Part shown: positions 9,874 through 19,579 of the stretch, one piece after another
Numbering within the stretch: position 1 is the first letter of the stretch
Layout of the letters: each line of letters opens with the position of its first letter
From: R-RK-3 sp963834945
GTDB lineage: Bacteria; Pseudomonadota; Alphaproteobacteria; Rhizobiales; Rhodomicrobiaceae
NCBI GenBank assembly: GCA_963834945.1
Contig: CAWIDT010000012.1
Span: 62,001-126,000 of the forward strand
Length of the DNA: 64,000 nucleotides
Reading direction: 5' to 3'
Translations under genes and position numbers: made by a program
Notes under the pieces: generated by a model
Seen by the model: the letters and a program-made list of their open reading frames with translations, nothing else
The model's database searches: none
What the model was told of the DNA's origin: nothing

Positions 9874-10422
9874 CGAGATGCCCTAAATAAATAGACAATA
9901 AAGCGGCAACCTGACATTTCTGATAGTGCTGCGCATCAGCGAACTCAGTTGCCAGCAATCCGCATACGCTCAACCAACGGTGAGCGGGTCGCGTAGACGA
10001 GTTGTAACTGGACCGCTGCTTCCGCGCCTCCCGGAGCGGGCTTAATCTGGCTTGTAATATTACTTTTCTCCAACCGGCACTCCGGTCAGCGTAGCATTCG
10101 GCAGCCAAGTATAGCGCGTGTTTCGCGACATGGACAATCTCCAGCTCAACGATTTATTTGGTGCGCGACGAGCCGTGGATTGGACTGGGTAAGAGGGGCT
10201 AATGCTCGACGAGGAGTCCAGGACTGCCGAGTGGCACTCGGATTTTACAATCAGCATGGCAATCCGGATCTGGAGCCACAAGACACACTGCACAGGAGCG
10301 TCGGTTTCAGCTACGATCCGACCCATGATGACTGCGCGGTGTGGAATTCGCCATCAGTGTTCTGACCTGGCTGCTTTGCTGGCTATCGTCGCTGTGCTCG
10401 TTCGCTGCGCGCGGGCCTACGC
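9874..10422. other. Intergenic stretch without recognised gene
   Basis: About 550 bp between the patatin-like gene and the IS66 tail. Short frames on both strands (for example minus 10060-10326 and plus 10180-10365) have no recognisable motif. The sequence is probably debris around the IS66 remnant. Confidence 0.4.
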
Positions 10423-10545
10423 TTTGGCAATCGGCGGCATCGAGCGCTCTGCGGCGTTGTTGTCGATCTCGACCGTGCCGTCGTCGATCAAGCGGCCGAG
10501 CGGCCGCCAGCGCGCCAGAGCATAACGATCGATCTTCCAAGCCGC
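10423..10545 (-). pseudogene. IS66 transposase C-terminal fragment
   Basis: Read on the minus strand, this stretch encodes ALARWRPLGRLIDDGTVEID followed by NNAAERSMPPIAKA and a TAG stop. The DDG-x-x-EIDNNAAER segment is the hallmark C-terminal block of IS66-family transposases, including the last catalytic Glu region. The rest of the C-terminus is absent, so it is a dead fragment. It lies directly downstream of the acyltransferase gene and has the same orientation as the other IS66 piece at 12895-13300. Confidence 0.8.
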
Positions 10546-10602
10546 TATTTGCGGGAAAACAGATGTGGTTGGCCTGACACTCGTCGCACAAGAAGCTCTG
10601 CG

Positions 10603-12453
10603 CTATTCCAATCTTCTCGGGAAGTACTTTCTCACCGCGAACTCGCTGCCCTCCGCGGAAAAGTGACCATAATCTGAAAAGAGAAATCTGCCATCGATCA
10701 AATAGGGGCAGACATCTCCGTCGCAAAGCTCCTTAATCGGTTCAATGAACGTAGCGTGAACCGATTGAGCTCGCAGGCTCTCTTCGATTGTCGGGTTGTA
10801 GTTTGTAGTCTTCCACGACGAAATGCCATTGACCGGCGGATTGCTCCGTAAGCGATACGCTAAAGAATGAACATCTAGACCAAACTGAGGAGACTGGCCG
10901 ATGACAACCACCTTGGCGCCCAGTGATCGAATTGTTTCGATTGTTTTCTGAAAGCCGTCGGCGCCGTGCTGCCCTAGCAAATCCCATCGGGCACTTAAGA
11001 CGACCAGCCTTACGTTGTGTTCCTTTATCAGATCAAGCGCGCGCGCATTAAAACTGGTACAGAGTGGAATTCTGTATGAGTAGTACGATAACAAGGGCGG
11101 ACAGCCAGCAGAAGTGTATTGAATGACGTTTACACCCAGTATGTCTCTGCTTCTTAAGATGCCAGGAGCATAGTGTGCAGCGAACGAGTCACCCCAAAGT
11201 AGCAAATTATCTTTGTGGCCGGTATTGAGCGTGCAAAGACTTGCATCCCAGTTATCTATCGGCTGGCCTGAAAGGAAGCATCTACCGAATTTCAACTCGT
11301 CGCCGCCAGTGGCTTCCTGTTGATAATAGTCCGGAAATCGAGATGGAAAACCTTTCTCGTGAATTCCAACCGAGCCGACCGTAAAGGTCGCAATCAAAGA
11401 AAATATCGCGAATGAAAAAACGTATTTGTGAGAGGCGCCGTCTTTTTGTTTTCGAAATGGTGTCTCCACAAATCGAAAAGAGATCGCCGCGAGCGCGAAG
11501 CTGGCGATGATAATCGCGAGAATTTCAGCTCCCTGCGGGCCTCTCACCAAAAAATAGCGTGACATAACGATTAGAGGCCAGTGAATGAGATAAAGTGAGT
11601 AAGAGATCAGACCGATCGATACAAAAGGACGAAGCGATAGTAGGCGGCCAGCCAGTGTGGCTTGCTCTGTTTGAGTAAATATTAAAATGGCTGCGCCGAG
11701 ACAAGGATACAACGCGTTGAGCCCTGGAAACGGCGTTGTCTCATTAAAGGCGACTACAGCGTAAGCAATCAAGAGCAAACCGATCATCCCGCCAACAAGG
11801 CTCGTAAGTCTCGATATTTTTGGAAGCGGGGTCAAAATCAGCAAGGAGCCCAACAACAACTCCCATGCGCGAGTGGGCAGGAGGAAGAACGTCGCGGTGG
11901 GCGCTGTGGGTTGCAAAGCAACGCTCAGACCAAAAGAGGCAATAGCTGCGAACCAGACGAGTAGCTTCCAGTAACTCCCTATAAACCGAACGCCTAAATA
12001 CATCGCTACAGGCATGAAGATGTAGAACTGCTCTTCGACTGCGAGTGACCATGTGTGAAGCGCGGGCCGCAACGTGGACGCCGCATCGAAATAACCCGAG
12101 CTATTCCAGAAGAAGAAATTAGATGCGAAATAGCCAGCCGCAGCCAAGCTTTTCGAAAAATCGAGCATCTCGGTAGGCAACAACAGAAACCAGGCGGCGA
12201 TCCAAGTGAGTGCAATGACGAAAAGAAGCGCTGGAAAAATTCGCCGAATGCGTCGTTCATAGAAGTCCAGAATTGAGAATTTCGATCTTAGAAGGTCCTC
12301 GTTCAGCCGAGCCGTTATGACGTATCCGGAAATCACAAAGAAAATGTCAACCCCGACAAACCCGCCTGGAACGCCCGGCACACCGGCATGAAAAAACAAT
12401 ACAGGAACAACAGCTAACGCGCGCAGTCCGTCAATATCAGCTCGGTACTTCAT
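10603..12453 (-). CDS. Acyltransferase-3 / SGNH fusion protein (OatA-like)
   Basis: Two-part O-acetyltransferase of about 616 residues. The N-terminal acyltransferase-3 domain (about 10 membrane helices) begins YRADIDGLRALAVVPVLFFH and continues to a FFVISGYVIT block; it moves an acyl group across the inner membrane. The C-terminal extracytoplasmic SGNH domain has the GDS motif in LLLWGDSFAAHY near residue 421 and transfers the acyl group to a polysaccharide, lipopolysaccharide or peptidoglycan sugar. The open frame extends to 12543, but ATG 12453 gives the canonical MKYRADIDG start and has a GGAAG-like site upstream. Base composition is clearly AT-richer than the neighbours, and IS66 fragments flank the gene on both sides, so acquisition by transfer is likely. 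The acceptor is unknown. Confidence 0.9.
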   Translation of the reverse strand: MKYRADIDGLRALAVVPVLFFHAGVPGVPGGFVGVDIFFVISGYVITARLNEDLLRSKFSILDFYERRIRRIFPALLFVIALTWIAAWFLLLPTEMLDFSKSLAAAGYFASNFFFWNSSGYFDAASTLRPALHTWSLAVEEQFYIFMPVAMYLGVRFIGSYWKLLVWFAAIASFGLSVALQPTAPTATFFLLPTRAWELLLGSLLILTPLPKISRLTSLVGGMIGLLLIAYAVVAFNETTPFPGLNALYPCLGAAILIFTQTEQATLAGRLLSLRPFVSIGLISYSLYLIHWPLIVMSRYFLVRGPQGAEILAIIIASFALAAISFRFVETPFRKQKDGASHKYVFSFAIFSLIATFTVGSVGIHEKGFPSRFPDYYQQEATGGDELKFGRCFLSGQPIDNWDASLCTLNTGHKDNLLLWGDSFAAHYAPGILRSRDILGVNVIQYTSAGCPPLLSYYSYRIPLCTSFNARALDLIKEHNVRLVVLSARWDLLGQHGADGFQKTIETIRSLGAKVVVIGQSPQFGLDVHSLAYRLRSNPPVNGISSWKTTNYNPTIEESLRAQSVHATFIEPIKELCDGDVCPYLIDGRFLFSDYGHFSAEGSEFAVRKYFPRRLE

Positions 12454-12543
12454 AAAAACTTCCAACGAGGGGGCGAAGTTGGCGGCGAAACGGATTTGTC
12501 TCGATAGTCTTTTGTAACGGACAGCCGGGCGATTCTCGGCCAC

Positions 12544-12894
12544 TTAGCAAAGGTCAAGACGAGTGTCGATGTCCTCTGGGATGGCGGCTTCTTGATCGGC
12601 TATAAATTTGTGCCATGGACGAATATCCTCGAATTCCATGCGGTTGCCCAATGGGGCGCGGCTTAGTATTACCTGAACCTGCTCGTGAGTGTACCGAACT
12701 GATCATGATGCAAATCAAGGATCTACAGGCAGAGGGTCAGGCGATCGAACGAGAATCCGGCACGACCGTCGTCGACGCCAGCGTTCAAGTCAAGACGGCA
12801 TTTTGCGGCATGGATCGGCTTGATTCTGCAAGAGAACGGACGGGGGGTAAATGCGCCTGGGCCGGTTATCGAAGAAGGGCGAACCTTGCTTGCG
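12544..12894. other. Gene-free stretch upstream of the acyltransferase gene
   Basis: About 350 bp that must carry the acyltransferase promoter (minus strand). A plus-strand frame from 12615 has no recognisable motif. Part may be further decayed IS66 sequence, but this could not be confirmed by eye. Confidence 0.4.
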
Positions 12895-13300
12895 GTGTCT
12901 GCTCCGTCTCAGCACCAAGGCTCTGGTTTGCATTTTCCGGTCGCTATGCAGCCGGTCTTCGGCAACACATGGCCACGCAGCGCGGCGACCAGCGACGCCA
13001 GCAGCGCACCGGTTTTGCCGAACCGGTCGGCCATGGTGGAACGGGCTAGAGCACGATCGGGAAAAGTGGACACCGGTTTTCCAGAAAAATCGTGCGAAAA
13101 CAAAGGACTCTAGATCATAATCGTTTCCGTTTAAAGCGATCATGATCTAGGTCGATGCCCTCGCGGCCGTAGATTTCCGCAGTGATCTCCGTATCGCAGC
13201 ATTTGCAGACGAGGCGCGGCTGAACGTGGCGCGGCCCCGGCACAAAGACGGCACATAATCCAGGTGGGATCGGCGTCGCCCCTCGGACCCACTTGGTGCG
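12895..13300 (-). pseudogene. IS66 transposase middle fragment, split by a repeat
   Basis: On the minus strand the stretch reads PGPRHVQPRLVCKCCDTEIT, matching the zinc-ribbon-like region of IS66 TnpC transposases, then YGREGIDLD. The 105-bp repeat at 13046-13150 interrupts there. On the far side the frame resumes as ARSTMADRFGKTGALLASLV. In intact relatives these join as (A)R(E/Q)GIDLD-RSTMADW-G. The segment between the cysteine region and the YGREG block is missing and a further frameshift follows, so this is a decayed copy. Together with the fragment at 10423-10545 (same strand, correct N-to-C order) it brackets the acyltransferase gene. Confidence 0.75.
13046..13150. repeat. Rhizobial-type intergenic double-hairpin repeat
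   Basis: A roughly 105-bp element made of two inverted repeats. The first arm pair is GCACGAT (13051) with ATCGTGC (13089), enclosing GGAAAA...TTTTCC around a CACCGG core. The second is CTAGATCAT (13110) with ATGATCTAG (13142). The overall sequence resembles the RIME-like palindromic repeat found in many copies between genes of Rhizobiales. It sits inside the IS66 transposase remnant rather than in ordinary intergenic DNA. Confidence 0.75.
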
Positions 13301-13305
13301 GTATC

Positions 13306-14250
13306 TCAATGCGCTTTGCTGCCCCCGGCCGCTGTGATGATTGCGACGATAATAACGCCTGTCAGCACCAGGCGAATGGCCGCACTGACGCCGAAGGTGT
13401 TGAGCATGGTTTGCAAGAGCACCAGAAACAGCGACGCCCCCCAGATGCCGGCGACATTGGCCCTGCCGCCCGCTACCGACGTGCCGCCGATTACCACGAC
13501 GGCGAGCGATGCGAGGAGATATTCATTGCCGATATCGACATTGGCGCCGCGGAAATAACCCGCCAGCAGCGCACCATCGATGCCGCCGAGCGCACCGGAC
13601 AGCGTGTAGGTCAGGAAACGAATGCGCCCGACCTTGACGCCCGCCAGCCACGCCGCGCGCATGTTCTGCCCGATCGCCAGGACCGAGCGTCCGTAGATCA
13701 TTCGCTGCAGCGCGATGCCCGCGCCGATGGTGAAGAGGATGGTCGCAATGGCGAGAATGGGAATGCCGAAGAACTGCAGATTGGTGAAATCGGCAAAGCC
13801 GGGCGGCGGCTTGATCTGCAGACCGCGTCCATAACTGATATCGGCCGACTGAATGATGAAACTGGCCGAAAGTGTCGCGATGATCGGCGGAATGCGCAGC
13901 GCCCAGATGAGAAAATAGTTCGCCGCCCCTATGGTCATCCCGCAAGCGAGCGCCGCGAGCAGTCCGGCCGCGACCATCGCATCGTTGCCATCCATGACCT
14001 TCATGGCGACGGCGCTGGCAAGGCCGATATTGGCGGGCAGCGAGAGATCGACATTGCCGGGGCCGAGCGTGACGACGAACATCTGGCCGGTGCCGACGAT
14101 GACGGTGAAGACCGCCAGCGACAGCGCCGCCGTGATCATGCCGCCCGCGCCCTGACCGCCGGTAAAGGTGATCGTCGCCAGCCAGACCACCAGCGCGCCC
14201 AGAAAGGACCACGGCCATGGCTTGGCGAAAAGCGTCCTTAGCGGCCCCAT
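13306..14250 (-). CDS. CUT2 sugar ABC transporter permease (second)
   Basis: Integral membrane permease of an RbsC-type (CUT2) sugar importer, 314 residues with about 8-10 hydrophobic helices. It has the family blocks VTLGPGNVDLSLPANIGLAS and LASLAVVVIGGTSVAGGRA. The open frame runs back to 14724, but ATG 14250 gives a normal MGPLRTLF start that begins 3 bp before the end of the upstream permease, so the two are translationally coupled. It is the last gene of the operon binding protein - ATPase - permease - permease. A decayed IS66 follows directly downstream, so the element may have inserted at the operon end. Confidence 0.9.
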   Translation of the reverse strand: MGPLRTLFAKPWPWSFLGALVVWLATITFTGGQGAGGMITAALSLAVFTVIVGTGQMFVVTLGPGNVDLSLPANIGLASAVAMKVMDGNDAMVAAGLLAALACGMTIGAANYFLIWALRIPPIIATLSASFIIQSADISYGRGLQIKPPPGFADFTNLQFFGIPILAIATILFTIGAGIALQRMIYGRSVLAIGQNMRAAWLAGVKVGRIRFLTYTLSGALGGIDGALLAGYFRGANVDIGNEYLLASLAVVVIGGTSVAGGRANVAGIWGASLFLVLLQTMLNTFGVSAAIRLVLTGVIIVAIITAAGGSKAH

Positions 14251-14252
14251 GC

Positions 14253-15230
14253 TCAACCCTCCCTGCGGCTGATGAGCGCCCGGGCCGCGAGCACGATGAT
14301 CAGGATCGCGCCGTTGGAGGCCACCTGCCAATCGGGGGGAATGTGCATGAAGGTGAGCAGCGGCGAGGCGGCAAGCGCCATGGTCAGGGCGCCAATCACC
14401 GCGCCGATGGGCGAGACCCGGCCGCCGACGAATTCGCCGCCGCCCAGGATCACCCCGGCAATCGACAGGAGCGTATAACCATTGCCGATATTGGCGTCGG
14501 CGGAGGTGGTGATGCTGATCAGCGTCATGCCGGAGAACACGCCGAACAGCCCCGCCAGCGCGAACAGTGCCATCTTGGTTCGGAGCAGCGACCACCCGGC
14601 CCGTGCCAGCGCCGCTGGATTGCCGCCGGACCCGCGCAGGATCGTGCCGTAGGACGTCCGCATCAGTGCAAAATGCACGATCACGGCGATGACAATGGCC
14701 GCAAGGATCGGCAGCGGCACCCACGGCGGCTTGAAGGAGGCCATCGAAAGCAGCCAGCCCGGCGCCTTGCCGCCGGGCTTCGGCAGCACCAGGATGGCCA
14801 GACCTTGCCAGATGAAGCTCATGCCGAGCGTCACCACGATCGAGGGCAGATTGCGCAGATAGATGAGCGCTCCGAGCGCCGCGTAAACGCCAATTGCGCC
14901 GACCAGCACGGCGACGCCCAGGAGCGGCGTATCGTTCAGCCAGGTGGCGGTGACACAGCCGACAAAGCCTACAAACGGGCCGATGGACAGATCCAGTTCG
15001 TTGCCGGTGATGACGAACATCTGGGCGATGGTCGCCAGCGCGATCGGGATCGCAAGGTTCAACATCAGGTTGAACCCGAAATAGCTGATGGCGCGCGGAT
15101 TGAGATAGGCGATGGCGGCGAGGACGATGCCCAGGGATAGCGCGGGCAGCAAGGCGCGAATGATACGTGCCGGGGCGATCGAGACGACCGGTCGCGCCGA
15201 TACCCCGTCTTCGGTCAACGCGCCCCTCAT
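14253..15230 (-). CDS. CUT2 sugar ABC transporter permease (first)
   Basis: RbsC-type permease of 325 residues. A hydrophilic N-terminal leader is followed by about nine hydrophobic segments. Family blocks include MFVITGNELDLSIGPFVGFV and LLSIAGVILGGGEFVGGRVS, the latter corresponding to the cytoplasmic coupling region. ATG 15230 lies one base after the TAA of the ATPase gene (TAACATG), indicating tight operon coupling. With its partner permease it probably forms a heterodimeric channel. Substrate not predictable from the permeases. Confidence 0.9.
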   Translation of the reverse strand: MRGALTEDGVSARPVVSIAPARIIRALLPALSLGIVLAAIAYLNPRAISYFGFNLMLNLAIPIALATIAQMFVITGNELDLSIGPFVGFVGCVTATWLNDTPLLGVAVLVGAIGVYAALGALIYLRNLPSIVVTLGMSFIWQGLAILVLPKPGGKAPGWLLSMASFKPPWVPLPILAAIVIAVIVHFALMRTSYGTILRGSGGNPAALARAGWSLLRTKMALFALAGLFGVFSGMTLISITTSADANIGNGYTLLSIAGVILGGGEFVGGRVSPIGAVIGALTMALAASPLLTFMHIPPDWQVASNGAILIIVLAARALISRREG

Positions 15231-15231
15231 G

Positions 15232-16704
15232 TTAATTTGCGTCGCCGAATGAGGATTGGATGACCATCTTCTCCGTCAATTCGCTGCGGTCGAGATTGGC
15301 AACGATCCGTCCGTTCTGAAAGATATAGACGTGGTCGCAGTTGTTCAGTTCCTCTATTTCCGTGGTGTACCAAAGGAAGGTGCGCCCCACCCGCGCCTCC
15401 TCGCGAACCAGATCGTAGACTTCCAGCTTGGTGGCGATATCGACCCCGCGCATCGGATCGTCCATCAGAATGATTTTGGCGTCGGAGGCGAGCGCTCGCG
15501 CGAACAGCGCCTTTTGCTGATTGCCACCGGACAGCGAGAGGATGTTGTTGTCGATGTTGGCGGTGCGGATGTTGATCTTCTTCTGCCAATCCTGCGCGAC
15601 TTCGGCCTCGCGCCGCGCTGAAATCAAGAGGCCGTTGCGCAGGCGTGCCAGCGAACGGATGCAGATATTTTGCGCAATCGACCAATGCGGGAAAATTCCG
15701 TCCGCCTGACGGTCGCCGGCAACGAGCGCCACCGGGGCGGTGACTTCGATGCCAGCCCTGCGCCTTGCTGCCGCGCCGAAGATGGCGAGCAGCAAGTCAG
15801 TCTGGCCGTGCCCGGAAAGGCCGGCAAGGCCGATGATCTCGCCTTCCTGAGCAACAAGCTCCACACCGTCGGACTGGCGCGTGGGGCGTGCGCGGACGCG
15901 CAAGGGGCGGCCGTCTCGTTTTCCGGTGATGGTTTTGGCAGAGGTCTTGGCGGCAGAGGCGGGGTTGCCCATCGCCGCGACCAGCCCGTCGTGATCGAAA
16001 GCGCTTACCGCACCGGTCGCGGCGACCTTGCCGTCGCGCATCACCACGATTCGATCGGCGTTTTGCAATACCTCGCCGAGCAGATGCGAAATCAGAATGC
16101 AGCTTTTGCCACTGGCAACGAACCGCCGGACGAATGCCAAGAGCTGACCCGAGGTGCGCGCGTCGAGCGAGGATGTCGGTTCGTCGAGGATGACCAGATC
16201 GAGCGGCGCCTGCGTGACGGTGAAGGCGCGCGCAACCTCCACCATCTGACGCCTGCCGATGGAAAGGTCCCGGACAATATCGGAGGCGGCGATATCGTGA
16301 CCGGGAAATATTTCAGTGAGCTTGGCGGCGATAAGGTCTGAGGCATGGCGCCGCCAGGCAAAGCCGCGCAGCGAGGGATGGTTGATCCGCGTGTTCTCCG
16401 CCACGCTCAAGTTCGGACAGAGCGAAAGTTCCTGAAACACGCAGCGGATGCCTAGCTTTTGCGCAAAACTGACTGAGTAACCGTCCTGTACGGCGCCTGC
16501 GGCTGTGATGCGGCCGCTATCCGGCGCAAGAGTGCCTGCGAGCACCTGCACAAGCGTCGATTTTCCAGCCCCGTTATGACCGACAAGACCGACGCACTCG
16601 CCGGCCTTCACGGAAAAATCGACGTTCTCAAGCGCGCGGACGGCGCCGAAATGCTTTTCGGCACCGTCCAGTTTGACGACGATCGCGGCACCCTCCTGCA
16701 ACAA
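15232..16704 (-). CDS. CUT2 sugar ABC transporter ATPase (tandem domains)
   Basis: RbsA/MglA-type ATPase of 490 residues with two fused nucleotide-binding domains. The first has Walker A VGHNGAGKST (residues 41-50), signature LSIGRRQMVE and Walker B LDLVILDEPTSSLDA. The second has a degenerate Walker A (LAGLSGHGQTDLLLA) but an intact LSGGNQQKALFARAL signature and ILMDDPMRGVD. This asymmetry is usual in CUT2 ATPases, which energise import of pentoses, hexoses or polyols. The frame opens with TTG 16704, so the start is not certain. It lies 50 bp after the binding-protein gene. Confidence 0.92.
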   Translation of the reverse strand: MLQEGAAIVVKLDGAEKHFGAVRALENVDFSVKAGECVGLVGHNGAGKSTLVQVLAGTLAPDSGRITAAGAVQDGYSVSFAQKLGIRCVFQELSLCPNLSVAENTRINHPSLRGFAWRRHASDLIAAKLTEIFPGHDIAASDIVRDLSIGRRQMVEVARAFTVTQAPLDLVILDEPTSSLDARTSGQLLAFVRRFVASGKSCILISHLLGEVLQNADRIVVMRDGKVAATGAVSAFDHDGLVAAMGNPASAAKTSAKTITGKRDGRPLRVRARPTRQSDGVELVAQEGEIIGLAGLSGHGQTDLLLAIFGAAARRRAGIEVTAPVALVAGDRQADGIFPHWSIAQNICIRSLARLRNGLLISARREAEVAQDWQKKINIRTANIDNNILSLSGGNQQKALFARALASDAKIILMDDPMRGVDIATKLEVYDLVREEARVGRTFLWYTTEIEELNNCDHVYIFQNGRIVANLDRSELTEKMVIQSSFGDAN

Positions 16705-16754
16705 GGGGCCGCCTCACAAAGCGATGGGCGATAAGCCCGCGAAGACGGCGGCGC

Positions 16755-17771
16755 TCATTTCTTCATATTAGCTTTGATCGCCTCGGTCGCCTCGGCCAGG
16801 GTGTATTCGTGGCTGGCAACGCCGCCTTTGGGGATCGTGGGGAGGGCCGCTTCAAAGTCATCTTGGGTGAAGGCGAGGTACGGCACGAGCAGATCATGCG
16901 GGATGTCCTTATGGCCATCGAGCACCTGCTGAGCGACCCAGAACGCCAGGGTGGATACGCCCGGTGCGATCGAGGCCGACCACGTGGTATAGCCGTCCTT
17001 GGCCTTTTGCTCCTTCCACCATTCCAACTCGTCCTGCCGGTTGCCCATGATGATAGTCGGCCGCGGCTTACCGGCGGCCGCGAACGCCTGGGCGGCGCCA
17101 TAGCCGTCACCTCCCTGATCGACGATGCCGACGATCGCAGGTAGCGAGGGCAGCACGGTCGCCACCGCCTTTTGCGCGGTAGTCTGGTCCCAGTCGCCGG
17201 TGACCGACGAGACGATCTTGAACTCGGGATGGGCAGCGACGCCTTCGAGAATCCCGGCGTGAATCGCGTCATCGATCGAGGTGCCGGCAAGGCCCCGAAT
17301 TTCGAGGAGGTTCCCGCCTTTGGGCTGGAACTTCGCCATCTGGACGACTTCCTGCTTGCCCATGTCCTTGAAATCCACCACCACACGGTAGGCGCAAGGC
17401 TCGGTGACGATGCCGTCGAAGGACACGACGACAATGCCGGCATCGCAAGCTTGCTTGACTGCGCCATTGAGCGCGTCGGGCGAACCAGCATTGATGACGA
17501 TCGCATCATAGCCTTGCAGAACGAGATTCTGAATCTGCGCGGCCTGCGTCGGCACTTCCTTGTCCGCCGTGGTGAACACATCGGCCGCCGCGACCACCTT
17601 GTCGGCGACCGCTTTCTTGGTAACCGCGTCGTAGCTCTTCAGCATCGCCTGGCGCCAGGAATTGCCAGCGTAATTATTGGAAAAGGCAATCTTCTTGCCA
17701 CTGGTGTCAGCCAGCGCCGTGCTCGATGCCAGCGCGGCGGCAAGCATGCCCAAGGTAAATGCTCGTCTCAT
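16755..17771 (-). CDS. Periplasmic sugar-binding protein of CUT2 transporter
   Basis: Substrate-binding protein (periplasmic-binding-protein-like, RbsB type) that delivers a sugar or polyol to the adjacent transporter. It has a Sec signal peptide (MRRAFTLGMLAAALASSTAL, cleaved near ALA-DT) and a mature part with PTQAAQIQNLVLQGYDAIVI and VVSFDGIVTEP family blocks. ATG 17771 is chosen over the frame's 5' limit at 17849 because GAGGAAGG lies 8 bases upstream and the signal peptide then begins correctly. It is the first gene of the four-gene operon, so the promoter should lie in 17772-18153. The ligand is unknown. Confidence 0.9.
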   Translation of the reverse strand: MRRAFTLGMLAAALASSTALADTSGKKIAFSNNYAGNSWRQAMLKSYDAVTKKAVADKVVAAADVFTTADKEVPTQAAQIQNLVLQGYDAIVINAGSPDALNGAVKQACDAGIVVVSFDGIVTEPCAYRVVVDFKDMGKQEVVQMAKFQPKGGNLLEIRGLAGTSIDDAIHAGILEGVAAHPEFKIVSSVTGDWDQTTAQKAVATVLPSLPAIVGIVDQGGDGYGAAQAFAAAGKPRPTIIMGNRQDELEWWKEQKAKDGYTTWSASIAPGVSTLAFWVAQQVLDGHKDIPHDLLVPYLAFTQDDFEAALPTIPKGGVASHEYTLAEATEAIKANMKK

Positions 17772-18153
17772 CTCAGAAGCCTTCCTCATTGCTAAATTCT
17801 CCCATTTGCTTTCAGCCGCCGATTTTGCATCGACGTACCGTTTCGTCACCGCGTCATTTGCCGCCGAAAAAGAAACACCCCTCTTCTAGAGATACCCATC
17901 GCCGCAACTCGTCGCTTCGATGACTGTTGCGGCCATCAGGCTTGGGTATGCGAATATTGGCGAACGGCACGACCATTTTGTCGAGAATTTCGATCGCTTG
18001 CTTAAAATTGCATTGCGGCGTGTGCCCCCGCGATGACAAGACCTGTGACACGCCTCACTCGGCGACAATCATGGTCTAAACTCCTTCACTTCCGCAAGAA
18101 TTTTCGAGATACGTCGCGAGCACGGGCAGTCGTGGACCAAACAGGACCGGCAC
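17772..18153. other. Gap between transporter operon and MFS gene
   Basis: About 380 bp. It should hold the promoter of the transporter operon. A minus-strand frame (17854-18051, QVLSSRGHTPQCNFKQAIEI) is open but matches nothing recognised; a stop separates it from an upstream ATG near 18069. It may be the remnant of a small gene. Confidence 0.35.
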
Positions 18154-19528
18154 TCAACCCGCCACCTCGTGTCTCACGCGGCCCAGGCTGATCAGCCCGG
18201 CAAGGCCTGCGCAGGCGGCGGCGAGAACCAGGGCGACCTTGGGCGCCATCGCGTGCGGTACGGTCGCGAAGACGATCGTCATCGAGATGGCGCCGAAGGT
18301 CTGGCCGGTCAGGCGCGCCGTGCCTTGCATGGCGCCGGCCGCGCCGCTGCGCGCTTTAGGCGCGGACAGCAGCAGGATGCGGTTGTTCGGCGTCTGGAAT
18401 AGCCCGAAGCCGATACCGGCGATGACCGCGCCGACCAGGAAGGCCACACCGTGGGGATCGACCGGGCACAAACCGACGATGGCCAGCCCGGCCGCCAGCA
18501 GCGCGCCGCCAGCGGCGCAAAGCCACGCCGTCTTGATGCTGATTGGCCAGTCGGCCGGCGATCGGCGCCACCACGGCTGTGGCCGCGGGCCACGGCATCA
18601 TGTACAGCCCAGCCTCGCTCGGTGTCATGCGCAGCGTGTGCTGAAGATAGAACGGCATAGCGACATAGCTCAGCATCTGGCCGGCAAAGCAGCAGATCGA
18701 AGCCAGGACCGCCACGCGGAAGGCGGGAACGGCAAACAAGTCGGTCGGCACCAGGGGGGCCTTGCTCCTGCGCTCCCGCCAGATGAGCGCCACCAGGCAC
18801 AGCACCGCACCGGCGATCAGCACGCCGCCGATCGCCGGCTCTCGCGTCAGCTGATCCGCACCAATAAAGAACAGGACGAACATAAGCGTATTGGCGACCA
18901 GAGCGACACTGTCGAGACGCCGCGCCTGTCCTTCCGTGTTTGCCAGTACGCTCCCCGCGAGCAGGACCAGGATGCCTAGAGGGATGTTGACGGCGAATAG
19001 CCAGGGCCAGCGCGCCACCGATAAGATGGCCCCGGCTATCCCCGGGCCTGCGGCCGCGGCAATGGCAATCGTCATGGCATTGACGCCGATGATCGGACCG
19101 ACAAGCTGCCGCGGCACGGCGAAACGGAGGTTCATGGTCGCCAGGGCCATAATGGCGCCGCCACCAAGCCCCTGAATGAAGCGTGCAACGACCAGGACCG
19201 GCAGGCTGCCAGCAAATGCGCAAGCGGCTGAGGCCAAGGTGAACAGGGCGACGCCGCCCAGATAGATGCGGCGCGGCCCAACCATTTCGCCGAGCGCGCC
19301 ACATGGCAGAAGGGCGATCAGCACGGCCAGCTGATAACTCGACACCACCCACACCGTGTCGCCCGGACCGACCCGGAGCGAGGCGGCAATCGAGGGCAGC
19401 GCGATATTGGCGATGGCGCCGTCCAGCACCACCAAAACCAGGGTCATCAGCAGGACGGCAATGGCGAAATACCGCCGCGGAGCGGGCAAGCCATCGGCCT
19501 GGAAATCGGCGATCGATACAGAGGACAT
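18154..19528 (-). pseudogene. DHA2-type MFS multidrug efflux protein, frameshifted
   Basis: Drug:proton antiporter of the major facilitator superfamily (EmrB/QacA type). It opens at ATG 19528 with LVVLDGAIANIALPSIAASL, the motif of the first helices, and continues through ARFIQGLGGGAIMALATMNL. At about 18540 the frame breaks after VAPIAGRLANQ and resumes one base over as IKTAWLCAAGGALLAAGLAI, running to the stop at 18154. The downstream frame is well preserved, so the lesion is recent or a sequencing error. The extra base lies in AGCATCA (minus strand). If real, the last helices are lost and the pump is dead. Confidence 0.8.
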
Positions 19529-19579
19529 CGGAACGGCCTTCTCTTTGGTGTCGGCTCGATCTCATGGCGGATCGCACCT

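Noticed and set aside
13264..14241. Long plus-strand frame (325 codons) opposite the permease gene
   Set aside because: Composition is an Arg/Asp/Gly-rich antisense shadow of a strongly supported permease; no motif.
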